From assembly GCA_031272375.1 (NCBI GenBank), contig JAISTY010000071.1, forward strand, positions 1-12,765: DNA of 12,765 nucleotides, given 5' to 3'. Of this stretch, positions 1 through 7,474 are shown piece by piece. Below the pieces are notes generated by a model. It was given only the letters and a program-made list of their open reading frames with translations. It made no database searches and had not been told where the DNA came from. Position 1 is the stretch's first letter. Every line of letters starts with the position of its first letter. This DNA is from Opitutaceae bacterium. GTDB lineage: Bacteria > Verrucomicrobiota > Verrucomicrobiia > Opitutales > Opitutaceae. Position numbers and translations under genes: made by a program.

Positions 1-2
1 CC

Positions 3-386
3 CTCGCCAACATAGACGCCCCCGACACCGCCGCCTACCTCCGCAAACTCCTTCAAAAAACCGACACCGACGCCCGCAAGGAAACCGTCCGCGCCCTCTC
101 CGCCATCCGCAACGACCTCTCCCTGAAACTCCTCCTCGAAACCGCCAAAAACGACGCCGACAAAACCGTCAAAATCCTCGCCCTCCGCGCCTACCTCGAC
201 GGCCTCACCTCCCAGAAAGACCTCCCCCTCGACACCCTTGCCGCCGCCTACGCCGAGGCCCTCGACGCCGCCGTCCGCGACGAGGAGAAAACCGCCGCCC
301 TCGACGCCCTCCAATCCATCGCCCCCAAATCCCGCCAGGCCCGCATCATCCTCCGCGACCGCAAAATCCCCCTCACCAAAAAATAA
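3..386 (+). CDS. HEAT-like helical-repeat protein, C-terminal fragment
   Basis: Open reading frame entering from the left edge and ending at TAA 384-386; 127 residues are visible and the start lies outside the window. The sequence is a series of amphipathic helices rich in Ala, Leu, Asp and Lys, with recurring patterns such as AYLRKLL, ARKETVRALSAI and LKLLLETAKND, spaced as in HEAT/ARM-type repeats. There is no membrane segment or catalytic motif. Such repeats usually form a protein-binding solenoid; the partner cannot be told from this piece. Codons end overwhelmingly in C (GCC, CTC, GAC, CGC), unlike the G-ending genes from 2467 onward. It is convergent with the transporter gene that ends at 688. 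The frame is clear, the repeat-family assignment only moderately so. Confidence 0.65.
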   Translation, partial: LANIDAPDTAAYLRKLLQKTDTDARKETVRALSAIRNDLSLKLLLETAKNDADKTVKILALRAYLDGLTSQKDLPLDTLAAAYAEALDAAVRDEEKTAALDALQSIAPKSRQARIILRDRKIPLTKK

Positions 387-393
387 CCCCGCC

Positions 394-416
394 CGCCGTT
401 TTACCGGCGCCGTTTT
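394..416 (+). terminator. Weak hairpin after the helical-repeat gene
   Basis: A 5-bp GC stem (CGCCG 394-398 with CGGCG 405-409, loop TTTTAC) is followed by CCGTTTT, only eight bases after the stop at 386. The stem and T-run are both short, so this is a weak candidate. GCCGTTTTACC also occurs twice in tandem here (396-406 and 410-420), which could produce the hairpin by chance. Confidence 0.25.
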
Positions 417-460
417 ACCCCAAAGGTCACAAAGGACACCCCAAAGGTCACAAAGTCCCC

Positions 461-506
461 AATCCATTGAACAGAAGATAAAAAGAACAAGCCGGAAGGC
501 TCTGTT
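461..506 (+). repeat. Interspersed repeat copy R1 with GGAA-loop hairpin
   Basis: Copy 1 of a dispersed repeat. Positions 461-481 match 9013-9033 (copy R2) at 19 of 21 bases. Positions 486-506 are the exact reverse complement of 9172-9192 (copy R3). The right half folds as AACA AGCC, loop GGAA, GGCT, bulged C, TGTT: eight base pairs with one bulge and a GNRA-class tetraloop. Confidence 0.8.
480..506 (-). terminator. Possible terminator for the glpT transcript
   Basis: Read on the minus strand, the R1 hairpin (AACAGAGCC TTCC GGCTTGTT, one bulged G) is followed directly by CTTTTTATC, the layout of a Rho-independent terminator. It lies about 180 bases beyond the stop of the minus-strand transporter at 688 and could end that transcript. 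The fold is seen in the sequence; the role is inferred. Confidence 0.45.
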
Positions 507-687
507 AATTGTCCCTGTGCCCTCATCCTTTCCCTCATTACCCCCGCTCTTTTCCGCCCCACGGCGCGCACTCTCAATTGTTAATTGCTAATTGCTAATA
601 TGCGGTGTCCCTCGGCGGGCCACGCTCCTCTTCATTCCTCTTCTTATCTGTAAAAAAACTCCGTGTCTTCCCCTCCCCGGAACCGCC

Positions 688-2058
688 TCACGCGCGCTCG
701 CGTGCCGCGCCCCTTGGGATCGCCAGCGCGCTGAACAGCATTGTCAGCAGGCAGCACGCCGTCATCGCCGCGAAAACGCCGCTCCAATGGAAATGCCCGG
801 CAATCCAGCCCACGCCCGTCCCCGCCGCCGCCGAACCGAACGCGTAGCCGAAAAATCCCGTGAACCCCGCCGCCGTCCCCGCCGCCTTTTTTGGCACAAG
901 CTCAAGCGCGTGCAGCCCGATCAGCATGACCGGCCCGTAAATGAAAAAACCCGCCGTGAACAGCGCCGCGTAGTCAACCCACGCCGGCCCGCTCATGTTC
1001 AGCCAATACAGCAGGATCCCCGCGAGCGTCAGCCCCATGAACAGAATCGTCGCCGGCGCGCGGCGGCTCTTAAAAACCGTGTCCGAAACCCAGCCGCACA
1101 GAATCGTCCCCGGAATGGCGGCCAGCTCGAACAGCATCCACGCCGTGCTCGACTGCCTCGGCGAGAAGCCCTTCGCCAGCTGCAGATACGTCGGCACCCA
1201 GTCCACGACCCCGTAGCGGACGAAATAGACGAACGCGTTGGCCAGCGCGATGCACCACAACGCGCGGTTCGGCAGCACGTGTCCGAGGAAAATCTCGCGG
1301 AATGAGAACACCCGCTCGTGCGCCTCGGAATAGCCGGACGGATAATCGTTCCGCCAGCGTTCGATTGCCGGCAGCCCCCGGCTTTGCGGCGTGTCCCGCA
1401 TCAGCAGCCACGCCACCCCCGCGCAACCCGCCGCCACCATCGCGTTGAAATAAAACGCCGCCCCCCAGTCATGGAACAACAGCACCCCGAGCAGCGCGAT
1501 TTTCGCCACGAGCGCCCCGCCGACGTTGTGCGCCACGTTCCAGACCGACACCACCCGCCCCCGCTCCCGCGCCCCGAACCAGTGCGTCATCGTCTTTCCG
1601 CACGGCGGCCACCCCATCCCGTTCACCCACCCGTTCAGCGCCGAGAGCGCGACGATGAGCGCCAGCGAGCCATACACCCCTTTCACGCATCCGAAAACCG
1701 CCGTCACCCCGGCCGACAGCAGCAATCCGAGCGGCAGAAAATAGCGCGGGTTGCTCCGGTCCGACACCGACCCCATCACGAACTTCGACAACCCGTAGGC
1801 GAACGACAACGCCGTCAGTCCCATTCCCAGCTGCGCCTCCGTGTAAGCCGGGATCATCCCCTCCCGCCCCGCCGACAGGATGTCGGGCATCGCAAGCGCG
1901 AGGTTTTTGCGGACGAGGTAAAAGGCTGCGTAGCCGATAAAAATGCCCGCGAAAACCTGCCGCCGCAGCCGCCTGTATTCGGCGTCCACTTTTTCCGCCG
2001 GAAGCGGCGGCGCGGGCGGTTCGGGCGCGAGGAAGGGCAGGAGGCGGAAAGTCGGCAT
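688..2058 (-). CDS. glpT: Glycerol-3-phosphate:phosphate antiporter, GlpT family (MFS/OPA)
   Basis: A 456-residue polytopic inner-membrane protein of the organophosphate:phosphate antiporter family, nearly the same length as E. coli GlpT (452). It exchanges periplasmic glycerol-3-phosphate for cytoplasmic phosphate. From memory of the E. coli protein, similarity runs end to end. Key positions are kept: the two phosphate-binding arginines, R50 in YLVRKN and R281 in FVRYGVVDW; K92 in LSKFVMGS; H177 in VWNVAHNVGG. MGSVSDRSNPR, GMGWPPCGKTM, MRDTPQSRGLP and ELVPKKAAGTAAGFTGFFGY are also GlpT-like. The start at 2058 aligns with the family N-terminus through AEYRRLRRQ. No glpK, glpQ or glpR lies nearby, so it may scavenge glycerophosphodiester products or be run from a distant locus. 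It is divergent from the polysaccharide genes. Confidence 0.93.
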   Translation of the reverse strand: MPTFRLLPFLAPEPPAPPLPAEKVDAEYRRLRRQVFAGIFIGYAAFYLVRKNLALAMPDILSAGREGMIPAYTEAQLGMGLTALSFAYGLSKFVMGSVSDRSNPRYFLPLGLLLSAGVTAVFGCVKGVYGSLALIVALSALNGWVNGMGWPPCGKTMTHWFGARERGRVVSVWNVAHNVGGALVAKIALLGVLLFHDWGAAFYFNAMVAAGCAGVAWLLMRDTPQSRGLPAIERWRNDYPSGYSEAHERVFSFREIFLGHVLPNRALWCIALANAFVYFVRYGVVDWVPTYLQLAKGFSPRQSSTAWMLFELAAIPGTILCGWVSDTVFKSRRAPATILFMGLTLAGILLYWLNMSGPAWVDYAALFTAGFFIYGPVMLIGLHALELVPKKAAGTAAGFTGFFGYAFGSAAAGTGVGWIAGHFHWSGVFAAMTACCLLTMLFSALAIPRGAARERA

Positions 2059-2065
2059 GGAGAGG

Positions 2066-2086
2066 TTCTGCGTTGGGATTCTGCGT
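2066..2086. repeat. Tandem TTCTGCGT direct repeat before glpT
   Basis: TTCTGCGT occurs at 2066-2073 and 2079-2086, with starts 13 bases apart, within 30 bases upstream of the glpT start codon (2058, minus strand). The position would suit a regulator-binding site or a leader element. Spacing and placement are the only evidence. Confidence 0.3.
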
Positions 2087-2170
2087 GGAATTGGCCGCGC
2101 AACTCCAAAAGCCCCCGCCCCCCGCGCAACCGCAAAGTGCGCGCATTAGGGACAGGCAAAAAACGGAACC

Positions 2171-2208
2171 TTACACAGAGGGCACGGAGAGGGACGGAGG
2201 GCTCGGAG
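2171..2208 (+). repeat. CACAGAG-family direct repeat, copy 1
   Basis: This 38-bp stretch starts TTACACAGAGGGCACGG and matches 2279-2316 at 36 of 38 bases. It is built from quasi-periodic purine-rich words (CACAGAG, CACGGAGAG, GACGGAGG). It lies upstream of glpT on the far side of its promoter region. Confidence 0.85.
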
Positions 2209-2278
2209 TTTTTTTTCAACCCCAAATGTTCACTAATCGGTCACTAATTGCGTTGGTTTGTGAAGTGCGTTTTTATTA

Positions 2279-2316
2279 TTACACAGAGGGCATGGAGAGG
2301 GACGGAGGGCGCGGAG
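2279..2316 (+). repeat. CACAGAG-family direct repeat, copy 2
   Basis: Second copy of the 38-bp unit, 108 bases after the first, with two mismatches. Its reverse-complement relative at 2402-2450 (ends in CTGTGTAATATAA) could form the other arm of a long imperfect stem. Confidence 0.85.
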
Positions 2317-2369
2317 AGGAGGAATTAACCACAGAGAACGCAAAGAAGATAAATGACTTACTAAAAAAA

Positions 2370-2398
2370 TCTTTGCGCCTTTGCGTCTTTGCTGTTAA
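2370..2398 (+). repeat. TTTGCGT-family repeat, copy 1
   Basis: The words CTTTGCG, CTTTGCG and TCTTTGCTGT follow one another. The stretch matches 12617-12647 almost base for base apart from a small length difference in the middle, so the same family occurs about 10 kb away in the same orientation. Confidence 0.75.
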
Positions 2399-2440
2399 GA
2401 AATCCCTCCGTGGTCTCCGTTTCTCCCTGTGACTTCTGTG

Positions 2441-2446
2441 TAATAT
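2441..2446 (+). promoter_or_regulatory. Possible -10 box for the polysaccharide block
   Basis: TAATAT lies 20 bases before the ATG at 2467 in an AT-rich tract. No convincing TTGACA-like box sits 16-18 bases upstream, where repeat sequence is found instead. If real, the promoter borrows its -10 from the edge of the CACAGAG repeat (TGTGTAATATAA). Confidence 0.25.
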
Positions 2447-2466
2447 AAAACCAAAAAACCCTTTTC

Positions 2467-3534
2467 ATGCTGGCGTTTGAGCAAAAGTCGAAGTGGTTCG
2501 GGGTGGCGGTGCGGGGCATCAACGGCGTCGGCAGGTTGTTGCTGGGGAAGGGGAAGCCGGTTCCTGTTCCGGAGAAGCCGCGGGGGATTTTGGTGGGGAA
2601 ATGCGATCATTTAGGCGACCTGATGATGATCACGGATTTTCTGATGACGGCGCGGGAGAGGGCGCCGGGGGCGAGGATAGGGTTGATACACGGGGCGTGG
2701 TGCGCGGGGCTGGCGCGGCGGCTTGTCGCGGCGGGTATGGTGGACGAGCTTATACAATATTCGCCGCTTGCGTTAAACCGGATGAAGGAGGGGTTTTGGA
2801 AAAAAGTCCGGCGCGAGATTTCGGAGTTTTTCACGGCGCGGCGGCTTGTCGCGCGGGGGAATTACGAAGTGTTTTTCGAGCTGCGGCCGTTTTCGGGGAA
2901 CACGCTGCACATCGCGCGGCTGGCGGGTGTGCCGTGTCGCATTGGGTTTGCGTTGAGGGAGTTCGGTTTTTCCGTGAACCACGCGCTTGATTACAGCGAC
3001 GCGGTGCCGCTGGGGCAGTTGTTCAACAACGCGGCGCGGTTTTTAGGCGTCGAACCGCGTGTCTACAAAGGGCCGCGCGTGACGGAGGCGTTCTGGCCGG
3101 CGGCGCGCGCGGACGGCGCGGGGAAGTTCGCGTTGCTGCATGTTTATAGCGGCAATCCGATCAAGAATTTGGGCGACGCGGCGTGGGGGGACATCCTGCG
3201 TTTGCTGCGGCAGAGCGGCTGGACGCCGCTGTTGGTCGGCGCGGCGGGCGAGCGCGCGGCGTTGGAGGCGTTGAAAGGGGACGGGAGCGGCGAGGTTTGC
3301 TGCGGCGATTTGGAGGGGACTTTGGAGGCGTGCCGGCGGGCGCGGGTGGCGATCACGGTGGATTCGTTTGTGGCGCACTTGGTTCTCGCGGCGGGACGGG
3401 ACCTGATAGTCATCGGGCCGGAGCGGTTGAAACACATTGTGGCGCGGGCGTTGCCGTTGGGGCAGTGCCATTATTTGGCGAAAGAAGGGGATTGCGCCGG
3501 GGGCATCCGGCGGGCACTCGAAACGCAAACATAA
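2467..3534 (+). CDS. Glycosyltransferase family 9 (heptosyltransferase-like)
   Basis: A 355-residue cytoplasmic GT-B enzyme of the LPS/ADP-heptose transferase type, which adds heptose or a related sugar to a lipid-linked glycan. The N-terminal domain opens with GILVGKCDHLGDLMMITDFL (residues 40-59), matching the family's RxDxxGD loop; D51 aligns with the proposed catalytic aspartate. The C-terminal donor domain carries LLHVYSGNPIKNLGDAAWGD (223-242) and VDSFVAHLVLAAG (298-310), a divergent form of the usual D-S/T-G-x-x-H motif in which the glycine is Phe. About 35 extra residues precede the first motif. ATG 2467 is the first in-frame ATG after the repeat spacer and has no clear ribosome-binding site. 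First gene of the block; the next begins 13 bases after its stop. G-ending codons dominate. The acceptor and sugar cannot be told. Confidence 0.85.
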   Translation: MLAFEQKSKWFGVAVRGINGVGRLLLGKGKPVPVPEKPRGILVGKCDHLGDLMMITDFLMTARERAPGARIGLIHGAWCAGLARRLVAAGMVDELIQYSPLALNRMKEGFWKKVRREISEFFTARRLVARGNYEVFFELRPFSGNTLHIARLAGVPCRIGFALREFGFSVNHALDYSDAVPLGQLFNNAARFLGVEPRVYKGPRVTEAFWPAARADGAGKFALLHVYSGNPIKNLGDAAWGDILRLLRQSGWTPLLVGAAGERAALEALKGDGSGEVCCGDLEGTLEACRRARVAITVDSFVAHLVLAAGRDLIVIGPERLKHIVARALPLGQCHYLAKEGDCAGGIRRALETQT

Positions 3535-3547
3535 ACCATGAGGGAAA

Positions 3548-5236
3548 ATGCAAGATAAGCGGACAACATCCGAGGAGACGCCGCCCGGCGCGGGGGCGGC
3601 GGCGCCGGCGTCCGCGCCTGCCGCGGCTGGGGCGGGCGGGCAGGGCGGAACGATGCCGCGGGTGCCGCCAGTGTTTTCCATGGATTTTCCGCCGCCGCCG
3701 GAGCCGACGAAGCGGCAGGAGCAATGCGCGAAAATCGCCTATGTCGCGCTGGCGGTGATGTTGTGGACGGGGTTCGCGAATTTGACGGACGTTCCGGGGC
3801 GTTTTTTCCCGTTTCTGGCGGGGCGGTTTCCAAATCAGCCGCTGACGACGTGGCGGATGATGAACCTGCTGTTCATCACGGCTTGTTTCCCGTTTTACCG
3901 CTACGCGTTGCGCATCAGGGACGTTCGCTGGTTAGTGGGGGCGCACGTGTTGCTGGTCGGCGGCTTGTGCGCGCGGGCGGTGATATTGCGGGAGAACGTG
4001 GTGTTGGAGTTTTCGCAGGCGTTCGCGCTGGCGACGGCGCTGGCGGTGATGCCCGCGGTGGCGGGGCTTTGGTATTACAACCAGCGGCGGGTGATGAAGG
4101 CGGTCGCGATGTCCATGTATATCGCGGTGGGCTACCAGTTTTTCCAGCAGGTGACGTATTACGCGACGGGGCGCGGGGAGAAGTGGCCGTTGCTGTTGAT
4201 TGACACGAGCGTCGTCCACACGGAGATCCACGCGAATTTTTTCCGCATGATCGGCGGTTTTTACGGGGCGTCTGGGTTCATGCACGAGTCGGGGCACCAC
4301 GCGATTTTCATCGGGCCGCTGGCGATGGTGTTGCTGGCGGCGTGGCATTGCCGGAGGCTGGCGGGGGAGCGGACGGGGTGGCAGACGGCGATGTTCGGCT
4401 GGTCGCTGCTGATGACGCTGGCGATGGGCGGGTTTCTGGAGCTGGCGTTTCTGGGGGCGTGCGTGTGTCTGATGACGGGGAACGTCGCCGGGGTGCTGTC
4501 GCGCGCCTACCGGATGCTGATCGGGGCGCTGTTGGTGGCGGGGCTGATATCCATTGTGAAGCCGACGTTTTTGAGCGCGGTGGTGGATCACATTTTCATA
4601 CGGACGAACGAGACGGTTTCCGGGGACTCGGGGCGTCAGGTTTTCGGCTCGGAAATGATTTGGGAGCAGTTTTGGGAGACGCCGAAGACGGTGATTTTCG
4701 GGAAGGGGCTTGGCATGTCGTTGAGCGATCTTGGCGCGAACCCGAACGTGCTCATCGCGCTGACCTACCTGACGCATGGGATTGTGCTGGGGACGCTGGT
4801 GTTCGCCTCCTATATCTGGATGATTTTGCGTTTAGTGTTCGTGCACAAGAGGTTCCTGTTTGCGATGCCGATGATCGCGATAGCGTTCCACCTGCCGATG
4901 GCTTACGGGACCTACCGGTGGCCCTCGTTCTGGGTGACGACCGCGTTGTGCCTTTGCTACGGGAGCACCTTCGGGATGCGGGGCGTCCGGCTGCCGCCGG
5001 GGACGCTGTTGCCGCCGCCTGGGGGAATGCCGCCGGGAGGGATGCCGCCGCCGGGCGGGCCGGTTCCCGCGGGGGCGCCGCCTTTCGAGGGACCGCCAGG
5101 GGGCGTTTTTCCGCCGCCGCCGCCGCCTCCTCCACCTCCTCCGCCGCCGAAGCCCGTGCCGCCGTTGCAACGTCCCAGTTTGCGCGGGGGAAGGCCGGGC
5201 GCGCTGAAACCGGCGCCGCGCGGAAAGCCGTTGTAA
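3548..5236 (+). CDS. Wzy/WaaL-like O-antigen polymerase or ligase with proline-rich tails
   Basis: A 562-residue protein with roughly a dozen hydrophobic segments between residues 63 and 475 (e.g. 63-79, 104-120, 128-147, 158-176, 252-268, 281-310, 402-430, 438-454, 459-474). The hydrophilic loop at 220-251 containing [10 protein letters not shown], and the later R363 plus IFGKGLG (383-389), resemble features of O-antigen polymerases and ligases. Such proteins join undecaprenyl-linked repeat units, or transfer them to lipid A core or protein, at the periplasmic face. Both ends are unusual: residues 11-55 are Ala/Gly/Pro-rich and 482-562 form a Pro/Gly tail with 13 consecutive prolines (522-534) ending in basic residues. 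AGGG at 3541-3544 is a close ribosome-binding site for ATG 3548. Position between glycosyltransferase and sugar-nucleotide genes supports the role; polymerase versus ligase is undecided. Confidence 0.65.
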   Translation: MQDKRTTSEETPPGAGAAAPASAPAAAGAGGQGGTMPRVPPVFSMDFPPPPEPTKRQEQCAKIAYVALAVMLWTGFANLTDVPGRFFPFLAGRFPNQPLTTWRMMNLLFITACFPFYRYALRIRDVRWLVGAHVLLVGGLCARAVILRENVVLEFSQAFALATALAVMPAVAGLWYYNQRRVMKAVAMSMYIAVGYQFFQQVTYYATGRGEKWPLLLIDTSVVHTEIHANFFRMIGGFYGASGFMHESGHHAIFIGPLAMVLLAAWHCRRLAGERTGWQTAMFGWSLLMTLAMGGFLELAFLGACVCLMTGNVAGVLSRAYRMLIGALLVAGLISIVKPTFLSAVVDHIFIRTNETVSGDSGRQVFGSEMIWEQFWETPKTVIFGKGLGMSLSDLGANPNVLIALTYLTHGIVLGTLVFASYIWMILRLVFVHKRFLFAMPMIAIAFHLPMAYGTYRWPSFWVTTALCLCYGSTFGMRGVRLPPGTLLPPPGGMPPGGMPPPGGPVPAGAPPFEGPPGGVFPPPPPPPPPPPPPKPVPPLQRPSLRGGRPGALKPAPRGKPL

Positions 5237-5283
5237 TCCTCCGGCTGTTCAAAAACATTTTTCCCACAACCAACCCAAGCACC

Positions 5284-6297
5284 ATGCCCAAAAAAGCGCT
5301 CATCACCGGCATCACCGGACAGGACGGCTCCTATCTCGCCGAACTGCTTCTCTCCAAAGGCTACGAAGTCCACGGCGTCATCCGCCGCTCCTCGACGTTC
5401 AACACCAGCCGCATAGACCACCTTTACCACGACCCGCACATCAACGGGACGCGGCTCTTCCTGCATTACGGCGACCTCGCCGACTCCGTGCAGATGGTGA
5501 AACTCCTTTACTCGTTGCAGCCGGACGAGATCTACAACCTTGGCGCGCAGTCGCACGTCCGCGTCTCCTTTGATGTTCCCGAATACACGGGCGACGTCGT
5601 CGGTCTTGGCGCGCAACGCATCCTTGAGGCGATACGGGAGGCCGGGCTCGTCAAAAAAGTCCGCTACTACCAGGCGTCGTCGTCGGAGATGTTCGGCAAG
5701 GTGCAGCAGGTGCCGCAGACGGAGACGACGCCGTTCTGGCCGCGCTCGCCCTACAGTTGCGCGAAAGTCTATGCGCACTGGTTGACGGTCAATTACCGCG
5801 AGTCCTACAACCTGCACGCGTCCAGCGGGATATTGTTCAACCACGAGTCGCCGCGGCGCGGGGAGACGTTTGTCACGCGCAAGATCACGCGGGCGGCGAC
5901 GCGCATCAAGCTCGGCCTGCAGAACGAGCTTTTCATGGGCAACCTCGACGCGAAGCGCGACTGGGGCTACGCGAAGGAATACGTCGAGATGATGTGGCTG
6001 ATGCTGCAGCAGGAGACGCCGGACGACTACGTCATCGCCACGAACGAGACGCACACGGTCAAGGAGTTCATCGAGGAGGCGTTCGGGCTGCTGGGGCTGG
6101 ACTGGCAAAAGTTCGTCAAATACGACGCGCGCTACGAGCGGCCCGCGGAGGTGGATTTGCTGATTGGCAATCCCGCGAAGGCGAAGGCGAAACTCGGCTG
6201 GGAGCCGAAGGTGCGTTTCAAGGAACTCGTGAAAATCATGGTGGACGCCGACCTTGTGCTGGCGGAGCGCGAGGCGCGGCTGAAGAGCCTCGCGTGA
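5284..6297 (+). CDS. gmd: GDP-mannose 4,6-dehydratase
   Basis: A 337-residue extended short-chain dehydrogenase that converts GDP-D-mannose to GDP-4-keto-6-deoxymannose, the precursor of GDP-fucose, GDP-rhamnose, GDP-perosamine and related donors. Visible motifs: NADP-binding GITGQDG (9-15), [17 protein letters not shown] (31-47), [12 protein letters not shown] (85-96), active-site SSSEMFG (132-138), where Ser133 stands in for the usual Thr with E135, the pair Y157/K161 in [25 protein letters not shown], and the [20 protein letters not shown] box. The start at 5284 gives the canonical N-terminus [20 protein letters not shown]; the frame stays open far upstream only because it overlaps the preceding gene. 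No Shine-Dalgarno sequence is seen. The partner enzyme for the next step (fcl, rmd or per) is not in the window. Codon endings drift from C-rich to G-rich along the gene. Confidence 0.97.
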   Translation: MPKKALITGITGQDGSYLAELLLSKGYEVHGVIRRSSTFNTSRIDHLYHDPHINGTRLFLHYGDLADSVQMVKLLYSLQPDEIYNLGAQSHVRVSFDVPEYTGDVVGLGAQRILEAIREAGLVKKVRYYQASSSEMFGKVQQVPQTETTPFWPRSPYSCAKVYAHWLTVNYRESYNLHASSGILFNHESPRRGETFVTRKITRAATRIKLGLQNELFMGNLDAKRDWGYAKEYVEMMWLMLQQETPDDYVIATNETHTVKEFIEEAFGLLGLDWQKFVKYDARYERPAEVDLLIGNPAKAKAKLGWEPKVRFKELVKIMVDADLVLAEREARLKSLA

Positions 6298-6331
6298 GGG
6301 CGCCCGCCGCCTCCGCAAAACAACGGCAACG

Positions 6332-7474
6332 ATGAGCGGCACCCCGGCAGTCACCCTTGCGCACCACTGGCTCGTCAGCTTTCGCGGCGGCGAAATCGTC
6401 CTTGCCGAGCTTGCGAAACTCTTCCCCGGCGCGCCGATCCACACGCTCGTCGCCACGCGCGGGGCGGAGCGGTTGCGCGCGTTCGACGCCGCGGAAATCC
6501 ACACAAGCCCCCTGCAACTCCTTCCCGGCGCCACGCGGCACTACCGCAAACTCCTCCCGCTGCACCCCGCCGCCATCGCGCTCGCCCGCCGCCGCTGGCG
6601 CGGCGATTTCGCCCTCTCCAGCGACGCCTCCATGATCAAGGCCGTCGTCCCCGAAGGCGTCCCGCACGTCTGCTACTGCCACTCGCCGCCGCGTTACCTC
6701 TGGGACATGCGCGACGACTACGCGCGGACCGCCGAAATCGGCGCCGTCGGGCGCCGGGTTTTCAACGCCGCCGCCGGCTATTGCCGCGACTTCGACCGCC
6801 GCGCCGCCCGCCACGTCACCCATTTTATCGCCAACTCCGCCTTCGTCCAAAAACGCATCGCCGACTGCTACGGGCGCGACGCCGCCGTCATCCATCCGCC
6901 CTGCCACGTCAACGACTTCAACCCCGCCCGTCCGCGCGAGGCCTTTTACCTGCTCGTCTCGCAACTCACGCCCTACAAGCGCGCCGACATCGCCGTCCGC
7001 GCCTGCACCCAACTCCGGCGGCGGCTTGTCGTTGTCGGCGTCGGCGCGGAACTCGGGCGGTTGCGGCGGATGGCCGGGCCGACGGTGGAGTTTCGCGACA
7101 AGCTGCCGCGCGCCGAGGTGGTGGGTCTTTTCGAGCGGTGCGCGGCGTTTCTCTATCCGCAGGTGGAGGATTTCGGCATCACGGCGGTTGAGGCGCAGGC
7201 GGCGGGCGCGCCGGTGATCGCGTTCCGCGCCGGCGGGGCGCTGGAGAGCGTCGTCGAGAACGAGACCGGCTGGTTTTTCGACGGGCAAAACCCGGAGGCG
7301 CTCGCCGCCGCCATCGAGCGTTTCGAGGCGGAGGCGCCCGGACGCGACCCCGCGGTGGTGGCGGCGGCTTGCCGGGCGAACGCGGAACGCTTCCGCCCGG
7401 AGATTTTCCGCGAGAGGATCGCGTCCTTCCTCGCCGGAAAATTCCCCGGACGCTTCAAGGAGGGCGCGGCATGA
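6332..7474 (+). CDS. Glycosyltransferase family 4 (WbaZ-like, probably mannosyl or deoxyhexosyl)
   Basis: A 380-residue GT-B retaining transferase acting at the cytoplasmic membrane face on nucleotide sugars. The N-terminal domain begins with LAHHWLVSFRGGEIVLAELA (9-28), the glycine-rich acceptor loop, and holds CYCHSPPRYLWDMRDDY (114-130) and FIANSAFVQKRI (165-176), typical of the WbaZ-like O-antigen mannosyltransferase branch. The C-terminal donor domain has LLVSQLTPYKRADIAV (207-222, with the phosphate-binding K216-R217 pair) and the EX7E motif E279-E287 in EDFGITAVEAQAAGAPVIAF. It starts 34 bases after gmd; its TGA overlaps the next ATG (ATGA, 7471-7474), so the two are probably translationally coupled. 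Codons switch from C-ending to G-ending near 7015-7030. Pairing with gmd favours a GDP-sugar donor, by inference. Confidence 0.9.
   Translation: MSGTPAVTLAHHWLVSFRGGEIVLAELAKLFPGAPIHTLVATRGAERLRAFDAAEIHTSPLQLLPGATRHYRKLLPLHPAAIALARRRWRGDFALSSDASMIKAVVPEGVPHVCYCHSPPRYLWDMRDDYARTAEIGAVGRRVFNAAAGYCRDFDRRAARHVTHFIANSAFVQKRIADCYGRDAAVIHPPCHVNDFNPARPREAFYLLVSQLTPYKRADIAVRACTQLRRRLVVVGVGAELGRLRRMAGPTVEFRDKLPRAEVVGLFERCAAFLYPQVEDFGITAVEAQAAGAPVIAFRAGGALESVVENETGWFFDGQNPEALAAAIERFEAEAPGRDPAVVAAACRANAERFRPEIFRERIASFLAGKFPGRFKEGAA

Larger units (their letters stand above)
387..687. other. Convergent spacer with repeat copy R1
   Basis: This 301-bp gap lies between two converging genes, and I see no gene in it. 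From about 421 it holds tandem-like AAAGGTCACAAAG words, then repeat copy R1 (461-506), then AT-rich sequence with TTAATTG/CTAATTGCTAAT words around 575-600. The tract between 600 and 687 shows nothing recognisable. Confidence 0.6.
2059..2466. other. Divergent spacer glpT / polysaccharide block, repeat-filled
   Basis: A 408-bp AT-richer gap between diverging genes, with no supported ORF. It must contain both promoters, yet most of it is repeats: two 38-bp direct copies (2171-2208 and 2279-2316), a CACTAAT pair near 2230-2250, TTTGCG words at 2370-2398, and a right arm at 2402-2450 whose reverse complement (TTACACAGA..., GGAGA.. words) resembles the 2279-2316 copy. The outer parts could therefore pair as a long imperfect inverted repeat. 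Confidence 0.7.

Noticed and set aside
592..2247. Long plus-strand ORFs opposite glpT
   Set aside because: Arg/Pro-rich antisense frames over a gene with clear end-to-end GlpT motifs.
2059..2466. Possible replication origin at the local skew flip
   Set aside because: The change from C-rich to G-rich plus strand is largely explained by gene orientation and codon preference; the nearest DnaA-box-like word near 2274-2282 has two mismatches and there is no dnaA or dnaN.
4342..5283. In-frame extension of gmd far upstream (651-residue frame)
   Set aside because: It overlaps the Wzy-like gene in another frame, has no family similarity, and the canonical Gmd N-terminus begins at 5284.
4957..6534. 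Long minus-strand ORF of 525 residues
   Set aside because: It lies antisense to gmd and the Wzy-like tail, is Arg/Gly-rich low-complexity sequence typical of shadow frames in GC-rich DNA, and has no recognisable domain.
7369..7470. Upstream extension of the EpsI-like protein
   Set aside because: It lies wholly inside the GT4 gene; the ATGA overlap at 7471 is a typical coupled start and places the hydrophobic anchor at the N-terminus.
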